Below are positions 1-8,006 of a stretch of 11,334 nucleotides of DNA, piece after piece (position 1 is the first letter of the stretch; each line of letters starts with the position of its first letter). The notes under the pieces are model-generated. The model saw only the letters and a list, made by a program, of their open reading frames with translations. It had not been told where the DNA came from and did no database searches. Position numbers and translations under genes: made by a program. The stretch comes from Duncaniella sp. (GTDB lineage Bacteria; Bacteroidota; Bacteroidia; Bacteroidales; Muribaculaceae), in NCBI GenBank assembly GCA_029052375.1, contig JAIDJD010000095.1:1-11334 (forward strand), written 5' to 3'.

Positions 1-1
1 G

Positions 2-76
2 CTCATCCTCTACGTCCTCCTGGTCCTCCGCGCCGCACACCTCCCCCTCCGCTCGCTCATCCCCCGCAGAGGATAG
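2..76 (+). CDS. C-terminal tail of an unidentified, probably membrane, protein (partial)
   Basis: The frame starting at base 2 is open from the window edge to a TAG at 74-76. It reads about 24 residues, beginning LILYVLLVLRAAHLPLRSL and ending in a basic tail. The leading hydrophobic run followed by Arg-rich residues looks like a last membrane helix with a cytoplasmic tail. Codon choice (ctc, gtc, atc, cgc) matches the other GC-rich genes here. The family cannot be identified from so little. A frame coincidence in C-rich DNA is possible, but the abrupt change to AT-rich sequence just after the stop supports a gene end. Confidence 0.5.
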   Translation, partial: LILYVLLVLRAAHLPLRSLIPRRG

Positions 77-80
77 CAAA

Positions 81-200
81 TTTTGTAAATCATACTTTAC
101 AAAACTCCCCGTTTTGCCGATTTTGTAAATCATGATTTATAAAAATCCCGATTTTGGCATTTTTATAAAGTATGATTTATAAAAAATCTGTATCTTTGCG
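81..200. repeat. Three tandem 40-bp units, each with a 24-bp dyad
   Basis: Units begin at 81, 121 and 161, exactly 40 bp apart. Each starts with a 24-bp dyad (81-104, 121-144, 161-184) built from 9-bp arms around a 6-bp centre. Unit 1 has arms TTTTGTAAA/TTTACAAAA, unit 3 has TTTTATAAA/TTTATAAAA, and unit 2 mixes the two forms around the self-palindromic centre TCATGA. In units 1 and 3 the change from G to A in one arm is matched by C to T in the other, so symmetry is kept while sequence drifts. The 16-bp spacers also resemble one another, with TTTTG in units 1 and 2 and CTTTG of the real -7 box in unit 3. These look like operators for a dimeric DNA-binding protein produced by promoter triplication. 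The binding protein is unknown. Confidence 0.85.
191..198 (+). promoter_or_regulatory. Bacteroidetes -7 promoter box of the ATPase gene
   Basis: TATCTTTG matches the Bacteroidetes -7 consensus TAnnTTTG exactly and ends only four bases before the ATG at 203. The -33 position would fall around 168-172, inside the third dyad, where no clear TTTG is seen. A protein bound to that dyad would cover the upstream promoter element. The expected transcription start, a few bases after the box, is at or next to the start codon. Confidence 0.75.
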
Positions 201-202
201 GT

Positions 203-1414
203 ATGGAAGTCATTTTAAGGAAGAGTTATACAGACCACATACTGCGTTTTCTCGACAAAGGTATGATCATTGCCCTCACAGGCCAGAGGCGTGTGGGCAA
301 GAGCTATGTCATGCGCCAGCTGGCAGATATCATACGTCAGCGGAATCCCGAAGCCAACATCGTGTATATCAACAAGGAGAAGAAGAAGTTTGCAGATATC
401 AAGACAGACGCAGATCTCAGCTCTTACCTTGAGGATAAGCTGACTGAAGATGGCGACAACTATCTTCTCATCGATGAGGTGCAGGATATAGAGGGTTTCG
501 AGCATACCCTCAGGAGTCTTAACGCCGACGAGGAGTGCCAGATAATCGTCACCGGCAGCAACGCGACGATGCTCTCTTCCGAACTGTCGACATATATCGG
601 CGGACGCTACATAGACATACACATACAGAGCCTCTCTTATGGCGAATTCCTAGATTTCCATAAGCTTTACGATTCGCCTGAGAGCCTTGAGAAGTATCTT
701 GTCTTCGGAGGCCTGCCTCACCTCTACCGTCTCGGGCTTGAAAACACGGATATGGTGTGGGAGTATATTCAGAACATCTACAACACCATAGTGCTCAAGG
801 ATGTGGTCCAGCGCGAGGGATTGCGCAATGTCACGATGTTCGAGAATCTGATGGCATTCGTAAGCGACAATACCGGCCAGCTCGTGTCGGCCAACTCGCT
901 CTCGCGCTATCTCAAGGCCCATCGGGTAGAGCTTTCTCCGATGTCAGCCATCAATTATCTGAGGGCGGCCTCCAACGCATACGTCATCAACAGGGTACAG
1001 CGCTATGACATCCACGGCAAGAAACTGCTGGAGACCACGGATAAGTATTATTTCGAGGATATAGGACTGCGCAATCTGCTCGTGGGCGCCAACCGTACCA
1101 GGGATATCGAGAAGGTGATGGAGAACGCCGTGTATCTTCATCTAAGATACCTCGGCTACAAAGTGGCGGTAGGCACCCTGCCCGAGGGCGAGATAGATTT
1201 CGTGGCCGAGAAAGACGGCGCCCGCATCTATATACAGGTGGCATATCTTCTTGCAGACGAAAAGACCGTCAGCCGTGAGTTTGGCAATCTGCGGGAAATC
1301 AAGGACAACTATCCCAAATACGTGGTCTCGATGGATCCGCTGACTATGAATGGAAACTATGACGGCATCACTCATATGCCCCTCCGCACATTCTTGCTCG
1401 CATCTGAGCTGTGA
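203..1414 (+). CDS. AAA-type ATPase with DUF4143-like C-terminus
   Basis: This 403-residue protein has the layout of the ATPase/DUF4143 family common in Bacteroidetes and archaea. Visible motifs are Walker A GQRRVGKS (27-34), Walker B YLLIDE (87-92), a sensor-like TGSN (117-120) and GGRY (133-136). The C-terminal part carries a degenerate PD-(D/E)XK nuclease-like signature: GEIDF near 329-333 and IQVAY at 344-348. Where a nuclease would have Lys after Q345-V-x, this protein has Ala347, so catalysis there is doubtful. The start at 203 is supported because family members begin a similar short distance before Walker A. The next Met (residue 21) would remove the conserved lead-in helix. Codon use looks more AT-rich than in neighbours, which suggests transfer. 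The cellular role of the family is not settled. The upstream dyads suggest tight regulation. Confidence 0.9.
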   Translation: MEVILRKSYTDHILRFLDKGMIIALTGQRRVGKSYVMRQLADIIRQRNPEANIVYINKEKKKFADIKTDADLSSYLEDKLTEDGDNYLLIDEVQDIEGFEHTLRSLNADEECQIIVTGSNATMLSSELSTYIGGRYIDIHIQSLSYGEFLDFHKLYDSPESLEKYLVFGGLPHLYRLGLENTDMVWEYIQNIYNTIVLKDVVQREGLRNVTMFENLMAFVSDNTGQLVSANSLSRYLKAHRVELSPMSAINYLRAASNAYVINRVQRYDIHGKKLLETTDKYYFEDIGLRNLLVGANRTRDIEKVMENAVYLHLRYLGYKVAVGTLPEGEIDFVAEKDGARIYIQVAYLLADEKTVSREFGNLREIKDNYPKYVVSMDPLTMNGNYDGITHMPLRTFLLASEL

Positions 1415-1493
1415 TTTTCTGAACCTTGCGGGGTGTCCGGGCGTTGTATGTCCAAGCAACCATTCTACTAACCAACAAAAATCAACGGAGACT

Positions 1494-1655
1494 ATGGACA
1501 AATACATCTGCACCGTCTGCGACTATATCTACGATCCCGAAAAGGGCGAACCCGAAAACGGCATCGCCCCGGGCACAAAGTTTGAAGACCTCCCCGACGA
1601 CTACGTCTGCCCCCTGTGCGGCGTAGGCAAGGATATGTTCGAGAAGCAGGAGTGA
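1494..1655 (+). CDS. Rubredoxin
   Basis: This is a 53-residue rubredoxin, the usual full length. It is a small cytoplasmic one-electron carrier with a single iron held by four cysteines. The ligands are visible as C6-T-V-C9 and C39-P-L-C42, followed by GVGKD as in classical rubredoxins. The conserved YDP (13-15), APGTKF (25-30) and LPDDYVCP segments are also present. The frame is open further upstream, but ATG 1494 gives the canonical N-terminus MDKYICTVC and has a GGAG eight bases ahead, which is unusual in this group where Shine-Dalgarno sites are rare. I see no convincing TAnnTTTG box in the 79 bp between the ATPase and this gene. In anaerobes rubredoxins commonly serve peroxide or oxygen reduction partners such as rubrerythrin, but no partner gene lies here. 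Confidence 0.95.
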   Translation: MDKYICTVCDYIYDPEKGEPENGIAPGTKFEDLPDDYVCPLCGVGKDMFEKQE

Positions 1656-1686
1656 CCTCTCCTCTCCCGCACACCATCCATACCCG

Positions 1687-1720
1687 ACAATCCCCGGAGC
1701 CACGCCCCGGGGATTGTTGT
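1687..1720 (+). terminator. Hairpin terminator after rubredoxin
   Basis: A perfect 11-bp inverted repeat, ACAATCCCCGG (1687-1697) and CCGGGGATTGT (1707-1717), encloses a 9-base loop. It starts 32 bases after the rubredoxin stop. The tail after the stem is only weakly T-rich (TTGTTGT overlaps the stem end), so it may be an inefficient intrinsic terminator or a transcript-stabilising hairpin. Confidence 0.6.
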
Positions 1721-1862
1721 GAACAGCAGGGCGCAGGGAGAGCCCCCCTCCCGGCTGATTCATCCCAGTCCGGTCCCCGTCCCTCACCCGTCTCCTGCCC
1801 GTCTCCCGGACACCGCTTCTAAATTCCCGGCCGCCGATTCCGGATTATTCGGGGAATATCAC
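1721..1862. other. C-rich intergenic stretch with a short 11-bp periodic repeat
   Basis: No gene is visible in this part of the gap before the DedA gene. The stretch is strongly C-rich on the plus strand. At 1776-1808 it holds three imperfect 11-bp copies (CCCGTCCCTCA, CCCGTCTCCTG, CCCGTCTCCCG). The composition becomes AT-rich only just before the promoter at 1863. Confidence 0.5.
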
Positions 1863-1870
1863 TAACTTTG
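1863..1870 (+). promoter_or_regulatory. -7 promoter box for the DedA-rpe-queA cluster
   Basis: TAACTTTG fits the TAnnTTTG consensus exactly and lies 39 bases before the DedA start codon, giving a leader of roughly 33 bases. No clear -33 TTTG is present, only ATTCCGG-like sequence at about the right distance. The leader is A-rich before the ATG and lacks a Shine-Dalgarno sequence, as is usual in this group. Confidence 0.65.
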
Positions 1871-1909
1871 CAGGTCGGTAACAACATTCATCCAAAAACT
1901 TAATCGCCA

Positions 1910-2596
1910 ATGCTTGACGCTATCACCCTCCTGGCCATCTTTGACCCAGCGGGCATCATGGCCAAGTTCTTCGAGGCAGACGCCATGACGGTCTACCTCC
2001 TGGTGCTCGGATTCATGATTGTAGAGAGTTCGTTCATACCCTTCCCCTCAGAGGTCATCGTTCCTCCCGCGGCCTACCTGGCCTGCACAAGCCACGAGGT
2101 AGACATCTATCTCGTTGTGGGCGTGGCCACTCTCGGAGCCATCATAGGAGCGCTCATCAACTATTTTCTCTCCGTCTGGATAGGGCGCCCGATAGTCTAC
2201 GCCTTTGCCAACTCGCGCCTGGGCCACGCCTGCCTCATAGACGAGGCCAAGGTGAGGAAGGCCGAAGACTACTTTGACCGCCACGGAGCCATATCCACCT
2301 TCATCGGGCGCCTCATCCCCGCCGTGCGCCAGCTCATCTCCATCCCCGCCGGCCTCGCCCGCATGAACATCGGCAAGTTTGTGCTCTTCACAGGCCTCGG
2401 CGCCCTGGTGTGGAACGCCGTCCTCGCCACGCTCGGATGGTGGCTCGGCAGGATGGTGCCCCGCGACCAGCTCTACGCCCAGGTAGAGAAATACAACGAC
2501 TACCTCACATACTTCGGCCTGGCCCTCGGCCTGGTCTGCGTATGCATCATAATCTGGAACGCCTTCAAGCCCGCGGGCAAAGGCTCGGTAAAATAA
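1910..2596 (+). CDS. DedA-family (SNARE-associated, VTT domain) membrane protein
   Basis: This 228-residue polytopic inner-membrane protein has the hallmarks of the DedA family: a conserved E39 followed by PFPSE (44-48) in the first re-entrant region, a small-residue helix (70-83), and FIGRLIPAVRQLISIPAG (131-148), with Arg134, Pro137, Arg140 and Pro146. Some DedA proteins are established as transporters that recycle undecaprenyl phosphate across the membrane for envelope synthesis. Other paralogues affect lipid asymmetry or proton homeostasis. Which job this one has cannot be told from sequence. It is the first gene of a cluster, with rpe 23 bp downstream, and has its own promoter. Length is typical for the family. 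The start is the first Met of the frame after the promoter. Confidence 0.92.
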   Translation: MLDAITLLAIFDPAGIMAKFFEADAMTVYLLVLGFMIVESSFIPFPSEVIVPPAAYLACTSHEVDIYLVVGVATLGAIIGALINYFLSVWIGRPIVYAFANSRLGHACLIDEAKVRKAEDYFDRHGAISTFIGRLIPAVRQLISIPAGLARMNIGKFVLFTGLGALVWNAVLATLGWWLGRMVPRDQLYAQVEKYNDYLTYFGLALGLVCVCIIIWNAFKPAGKGSVK

Positions 2597-2619
2597 CCCC
2601 CCCACCTCATCATCCTGCT

Positions 2620-3282
2620 ATGACACCAGTCAAGATTGCCCCCTCTATCCTCGCGGCCGACTTCGCACGCCTCGCCGAGGCTGTGGATATGGTCAACCGT
2701 TCCGAGGCCGCCATGCTCCATATAGACGTGATGGACGGCCTCTTCGTACCCAACATCACCATCGGCTTCCCGGTGATAGCCTCGCTGGCCAAGATATCGG
2801 CCAAGCCGATGGATGTCCACATGATGGTGACAGACCCAGGGAGGTTTGTCAGCCAGGTGAGAGACGCGGGCGCAGACATCATGAATGTCCACGTCGAGGC
2901 CTGCACACACCTCCACCGCGTGGTCCAGTCTATCCGCACCGCAGGGATGCGCGCGGCCGTCACGCTCAATCCGGCCACGCCAGTCTGTATGCTCGAGGAG
3001 ATAATCTCGGACGTAGACATGGTGTTGGTGATGAGCGTCAATCCCGGCTTTGGCGGCCAGAAGTTCATCACCTCCACCATCGACAAGATCAAGCGTCTCA
3101 AGGCCCTCATGGACCAGAGCGGAGCCTCGCCGCTCATCGAGGTGGACGGCGGCGTCAACCTCACCACAGCCCCGGACCTCGTCAGGGCCGGAGCCGACGT
3201 CCTTGTGGCCGGGAGCTACGTCTTCAATGCGCCCGACCCCCTGCAGGCCATCGTCAACCTTGCCAACACCAAAGCGTCCTGA
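2620..3282 (+). CDS. rpe: Ribulose-phosphate 3-epimerase
   Basis: This 220-residue TIM-barrel enzyme interconverts D-ribulose 5-phosphate and D-xylulose 5-phosphate in the non-oxidative pentose phosphate pathway. The family signatures are all present: IAPSILAADF (6-15), HIDVMDGLFVPN (34-45) with metal ligands His34 and Asp36, DVHMMV (65-70) with His67, a VNPGFGGQKF phosphate-loop segment, and EVDGGV with Asp176. Asp36 and Asp176 are the expected acid/base pair. ATG 2620 was chosen because it puts IAPSIL six residues in, as in relatives. The open frame extends upstream only as an overlap with the DedA gene. The gene lies 23 bp after DedA and 2 bp before queA, so the three are very likely cotranscribed. 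Confidence 0.97.
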   Translation: MTPVKIAPSILAADFARLAEAVDMVNRSEAAMLHIDVMDGLFVPNITIGFPVIASLAKISAKPMDVHMMVTDPGRFVSQVRDAGADIMNVHVEACTHLHRVVQSIRTAGMRAAVTLNPATPVCMLEEIISDVDMVLVMSVNPGFGGQKFITSTIDKIKRLKALMDQSGASPLIEVDGGVNLTTAPDLVRAGADVLVAGSYVFNAPDPLQAIVNLANTKAS

Positions 3283-3284
3283 AC

Positions 3285-4511
3285 ATGGATGAGATACTGG
3301 ACGAAATAGCCGGGATACGCATCGAGGAGTATGACTATCCCCTCCCCGACAGCCGCATAGCCTCTCACCCCCTGGCCGAGCGCGACAGATGCCGGCTCCT
3401 TGTGCGCCGGGCCGACGGATGTCTCGAGGACGCGCGCTTCGACGCCCTGCCGGACCTGCTCCCCTCAGACGCCATGCTCGTGTGCAACAACACACGCGTC
3501 ATCAATGCCCGCCTGCGCTTCCGCAAGGGGGCCGACGCCTCGGGCGCACTCATAGAGATATTCTGCCTCGAGCCTGTCTCGCCCGCCGACTATGCCGTCA
3601 GCTTCGCCTCGTCAGGGCCATGCTCGTGGCTCTGTTTCGTCGGCAACAGCAAGAGGTGGAAGGAGGGCCCGCTAAGGGCCGACATCACCGTGGACGGCCT
3701 CGCTGTGGCCCTGACGGCCACGCGTGTCGAGCGCAGGGGCAATGCCTCTGTCGTAGAGTTTGCGTGGGACAATCCCTCGGTCTCCTTCAGCTCCATCATC
3801 GCCACCATCGGCGAGATACCCATACCCCCCTACCTCAACCGTCCTACCGAGAAGAGCGACTCTACAGACTATCAGACACTCTTCTCTCACATAGACGGTT
3901 CTGTGGCCGCGCCCACCGCCGGGCTCCACTTCACGCCCCGTGTGCTCGAGGAGACAGAGCGCCGCGGCATCCCCCGCCGCGAGCTGACGCTCCACGTCGG
4001 CGCCGGCACATTCCAGCCCGTCAAGAGCGACACCATCGGCGGACACGAGATGCACTCTGAGTTCATCTCTGTCTCGCGCGCCCTCATCGAGGAGCTCGCC
4101 TCCACAGACCGCCGCGTCGTGGCCGTGGGCACCACCTCTGTGCGCACGCTCGAGAGCATCTACCACCTCGGCTGCATGGCCTCGCAGGGGCTCGACATCT
4201 CTGTCTTGCCCCAGTGGTATCCCTACTCGCCCACCCATCCCTCGCTGAGCCTCTCAGAGGCCATGCAGGCCCTGCTCGGAGCCTTCGAGGGCGAGGATTT
4301 CGTGGCCTCCACACGCCTCATGATAGCCCCCGGCTACCGCTACCGCGTGGTCAGGGGGATGGTGACCAACTTCCACCAGCCCCGCTCCACCCTGCTGCTG
4401 CTCGTGTCGGCCTTCATAGGCGACCGTCCCGGGTGGAGAGAGATGTACAGCCACGCCCTCGCGGGCGACTACCGCTTCCTCTCCTACGGCGACGCCTGCC
4501 TGCTGCTGTAA
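3285..4511 (+). CDS. queA: S-adenosylmethionine:tRNA ribosyltransferase-isomerase, long form
   Basis: QueA transfers and isomerises the ribosyl group of S-adenosylmethionine onto 7-aminomethyl-7-deazaguanine at position 34 of tRNA, giving epoxyqueuosine. Conserved blocks are YDYPLP near the N-terminus, NNTRVI (68-73), IPIPPYL, VAAPTAGLHFT (207-217), LHVGAGTF, GTTSVRTLES, TNFHQPRSTLLLLVSAF from 361, and YRFLSYGD near the end. At 408 residues it is clearly longer than the usual 340-360. The extra length lies mainly in a region with SWLCFVGNSKRWKEG and in the stretch between TLES and PGYR. This resembles a long form I associate with Bacteroidetes, distinct from the short QueA often linked to truB. 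The start codon lies 2 bp after the rpe stop, which implies coupled translation. Confidence 0.93.
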   Translation: MDEILDEIAGIRIEEYDYPLPDSRIASHPLAERDRCRLLVRRADGCLEDARFDALPDLLPSDAMLVCNNTRVINARLRFRKGADASGALIEIFCLEPVSPADYAVSFASSGPCSWLCFVGNSKRWKEGPLRADITVDGLAVALTATRVERRGNASVVEFAWDNPSVSFSSIIATIGEIPIPPYLNRPTEKSDSTDYQTLFSHIDGSVAAPTAGLHFTPRVLEETERRGIPRRELTLHVGAGTFQPVKSDTIGGHEMHSEFISVSRALIEELASTDRRVVAVGTTSVRTLESIYHLGCMASQGLDISVLPQWYPYSPTHPSLSLSEAMQALLGAFEGEDFVASTRLMIAPGYRYRVVRGMVTNFHQPRSTLLLLVSAFIGDRPGWREMYSHALAGDYRFLSYGDACLLL

Positions 4512-4549
4512 GAGGCACATCCCCCATAGGGGCAATACACAATCTATCC

Positions 4550-4567
4550 GAGGGCCTGAGGCCCCTC
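4550..4567. repeat. Short hairpin after queA
   Basis: GAGGGCC (4550-4556), TGA, then GGCCCCTC (4560-4567) can form a 7-bp stem with one bulged C and a 3-base loop. It begins 39 bases after the queA stop and is followed by a weak pyrimidine run (TTCATG). It could be part of queA termination. Confidence 0.45.
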
Positions 4568-4572
4568 TTCAT

Positions 4573-4619
4573 GTCCGTCCCCCCACTCCGCGCCACCGAC
4601 GCGGAGTGGGGGGATGGAC
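4573..4619. repeat. Long G/C-rich hairpin, 20-bp stem
   Basis: Arm 4573-4592 (GTCCGTCCCCCCACTCCGCG) and arm 4600-4619 (CGCGGAGTGGGGGGATGGAC) pair over 20 positions with one G-T wobble around a 7-base loop. Each arm carries a run of six C or G. No T-run follows on either strand, so it is not a classical terminator. It may be a REP-like element or a transcript 3'-end stabiliser. Confidence 0.75.
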
Positions 4620-4628
4620 GCAACAAAC

Positions 4629-4645
4629 CAACGGCGTAGCCGTTG
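4629..4645. repeat. Small perfect palindrome hairpin
   Basis: CAACGGC, loop GTA, then GCCGTTG makes a perfect 7-bp stem with a 3-base loop. It sits between the two longest hairpins of this intergenic region, two bases before the next stem. Confidence 0.6.
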
Positions 4646-4647
4646 AA

Positions 4648-4687
4648 TATCCCAAAGCCCCACGATTTTTCGTGGGGCTTTGGGATA
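4648..4687. repeat. Perfect 17-bp stem hairpin, possibly REP-like
   Basis: TATCCCAAAGCCCCACG (4648-4664) and its exact complement CGTGGGGCTTTGGGATA (4671-4687) flank the 6-base loop ATTTTT. It is mismatch-free. The T-run lies in the loop, not after the stem. Symmetry means it could act on transcripts from either convergent gene. Confidence 0.75.
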
Positions 4688-4706
4688 ACAAGATGACAAT
4701 CAACAG

Positions 4707-4754
4707 CGGAGCGGTTGCATCATATCATTGAGATGCAACCGCTCCGTGATTTTT
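4707..4754 (+). terminator. Rho-independent-like terminator between convergent genes
   Basis: CGGAGCGGTTGCATC (4707-4721) pairs perfectly with GATGCAACCGCTCCG (4732-4746) around a 10-base loop. On the plus strand the stem is followed by TGATTTTTATG. This is the best terminator candidate in the gap and would stop read-through from the queA side. On the minus strand the stem is followed by a weaker T-containing stretch, so it may also help end the lipoprotein operon, whose stop codon is 27 bp away. Confidence 0.65.
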
Positions 4755-4772
4755 ATGTAGTATTGGGGGATT

Positions 4773-5708
4773 TCAATTCCCCGTCAGCAGGCCGTCTTCG
4801 AATCTGAGGTAGCGGCCGCTGTCGTAGCTCCATACCTCGCGGAGGAAGCTGCCGTTGTGGCCTCTTATCACCTCCTTGGGGGCGCCCAAAGCCAGGCGGC
4901 ACTCGAGGGTAGACATTCCCGGCTCGACGCGCCCGAGGGTTATCAGCTCCCAGTGTTCGTCGATTATTGTGGGGTATTTAAGCCTCGGGTCTGAGAGCGA
5001 AAAGAGGTCCGGGAATGTCCTCGGGGCTGTGTCCTTGGCTCCGGGGTGCATGAAGATGCGTCCCTCTGTCCCCCTGTCGTCGGTAAAGGACACCTTGAGC
5101 GGGAACAGCAGGTTGCCCGGCGAGACCGAGTCGACCCTCACAGCCACAAACTTGCGTCCCTTGACGGGGGTGTCGTCGTCGTCGCGCCATACGGCTGAGA
5201 GGATATAGAATCTCTTGCCCCGCAAGACCTTGTCCACCTCCACGGCCACCTCGGGCTGTAGAGTGAACGGCACCGACAGCGGCCCGGACGAGCGCAGCGA
5301 CGCCTCGGGACGGTTGATGCGGTAGAGATATTCGCGCCCGGCGCCCGGCGATTCGAACACGAGGTCTGTGACGCCCGTGCCCGTGATGCCGGCCGACTCT
5401 CTCGACCCGCGGTAGAGGATGGTCTTGCCGTCAAGGGCGGCGCCCTCCTCGGGCGAGATGTCGAAGATGAGGGCTATGCGCGGGTCGGTGACAAGAAAGC
5501 GCTTGCCGGGGCGCCATTCGGCCAGAGGCGCGTCGCCATACCGGGCCAGCAGGGTGTCCTCGCGGGTGACGGGGGGCACCTCCTTGCGCACCTCGGCGCT
5601 GGTGATGGGCGGCGTAGACTCAACGCCTGTGAAGAAGCACCCCTGCATCCCCAAGGCTATGGGGAGCAGGAGCATTGGTCCCGGACGTCTGAGGAGAGAA
5701 CGCAGCAT
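4773..5708 (-). CDS. Lipoprotein with BamE/SmpA-like C-terminal domain
   Basis: From ATG 5708 this encodes 311 residues. The N-terminus has a basic n-region (MLRSLLRRPGP), a hydrophobic core and a lipobox-like GMQGC, with the acylated cysteine at 24, so it is probably an envelope lipoprotein. The frame extends 29 codons upstream, but that overlaps the peptidase gene and would bury the signal peptide, so I reject the longer start. The last ~54 residues (from about 258) read LGRVEPGMSTLECRLALGAP, then a W-S-Y motif, YLRFEDG and LLTGN. That is the pattern of the SmpA/OmlA (BamE) fold: a PGM turn, an LG.P motif, then two beta strands. The preceding ~200 residues are probably all-beta and I do not recognise them. 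The gene starts 25 bp after the peptidase stop, so the two probably form an operon. No link to the BAM complex is shown. Confidence 0.75.
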   Translation of the reverse strand: MLRSLLRRPGPMLLLPIALGMQGCFFTGVESTPPITSAEVRKEVPPVTREDTLLARYGDAPLAEWRPGKRFLVTDPRIALIFDISPEEGAALDGKTILYRGSRESAGITGTGVTDLVFESPGAGREYLYRINRPEASLRSSGPLSVPFTLQPEVAVEVDKVLRGKRFYILSAVWRDDDDTPVKGRKFVAVRVDSVSPGNLLFPLKVSFTDDRGTEGRIFMHPGAKDTAPRTFPDLFSLSDPRLKYPTIIDEHWELITLGRVEPGMSTLECRLALGAPKEVIRGHNGSFLREVWSYDSGRYLRFEDGLLTGN

Positions 5709-5733
5709 GGCTTTCTGTCTGGATGCTTGGACG

Positions 5734-7869
<2,136 letters not shown>

Positions 7870-7912
7870 CGCTTGGCTTGAATTTTCGTGGTGATATGGT
7901 CTATTAATAGTG

Positions 7913-7920
7913 CAAAGATA
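7913..7920 (-). promoter_or_regulatory. -7 promoter box of the prolyl oligopeptidase operon
   Basis: On the minus strand this reads TATCTTTG, an exact match to TAnnTTTG, 43 bases before the start codon. The -33 region (TTTAC on the minus strand, about 18 bases upstream) is only a loose match to TTTG. The expected leader is about 35-40 bases. Confidence 0.65.
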
Positions 7921-8006
7921 GCAAAAATAGAGCGTAAATCAGCCATTTCGGCCACTGTTTTGGGTTTATCTTTAGGTTATTTAGGATTTCCGTACTCGAA
8001 AACCCA

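Noticed and set aside
81..200. CRISPR array
   Set aside because: The 40-bp spacing and three dyads superficially suggest repeats and spacers, but the spacers are only 16 bp and similar to one another, and the last contains a promoter. No cas genes are nearby.
1350..1493. N-terminally extended rubredoxin reading frame
   Set aside because: The extension overlaps the end of the ATPase gene. The start at 1494 gives the standard 53-residue rubredoxin and has a GGAG upstream.
2410..2619. N-terminally extended rpe reading frame
   Set aside because: The extension lies inside the DedA gene in another frame and is Arg/Pro-rich. The epimerase family starts just before IAPSIL, as from ATG 2620.
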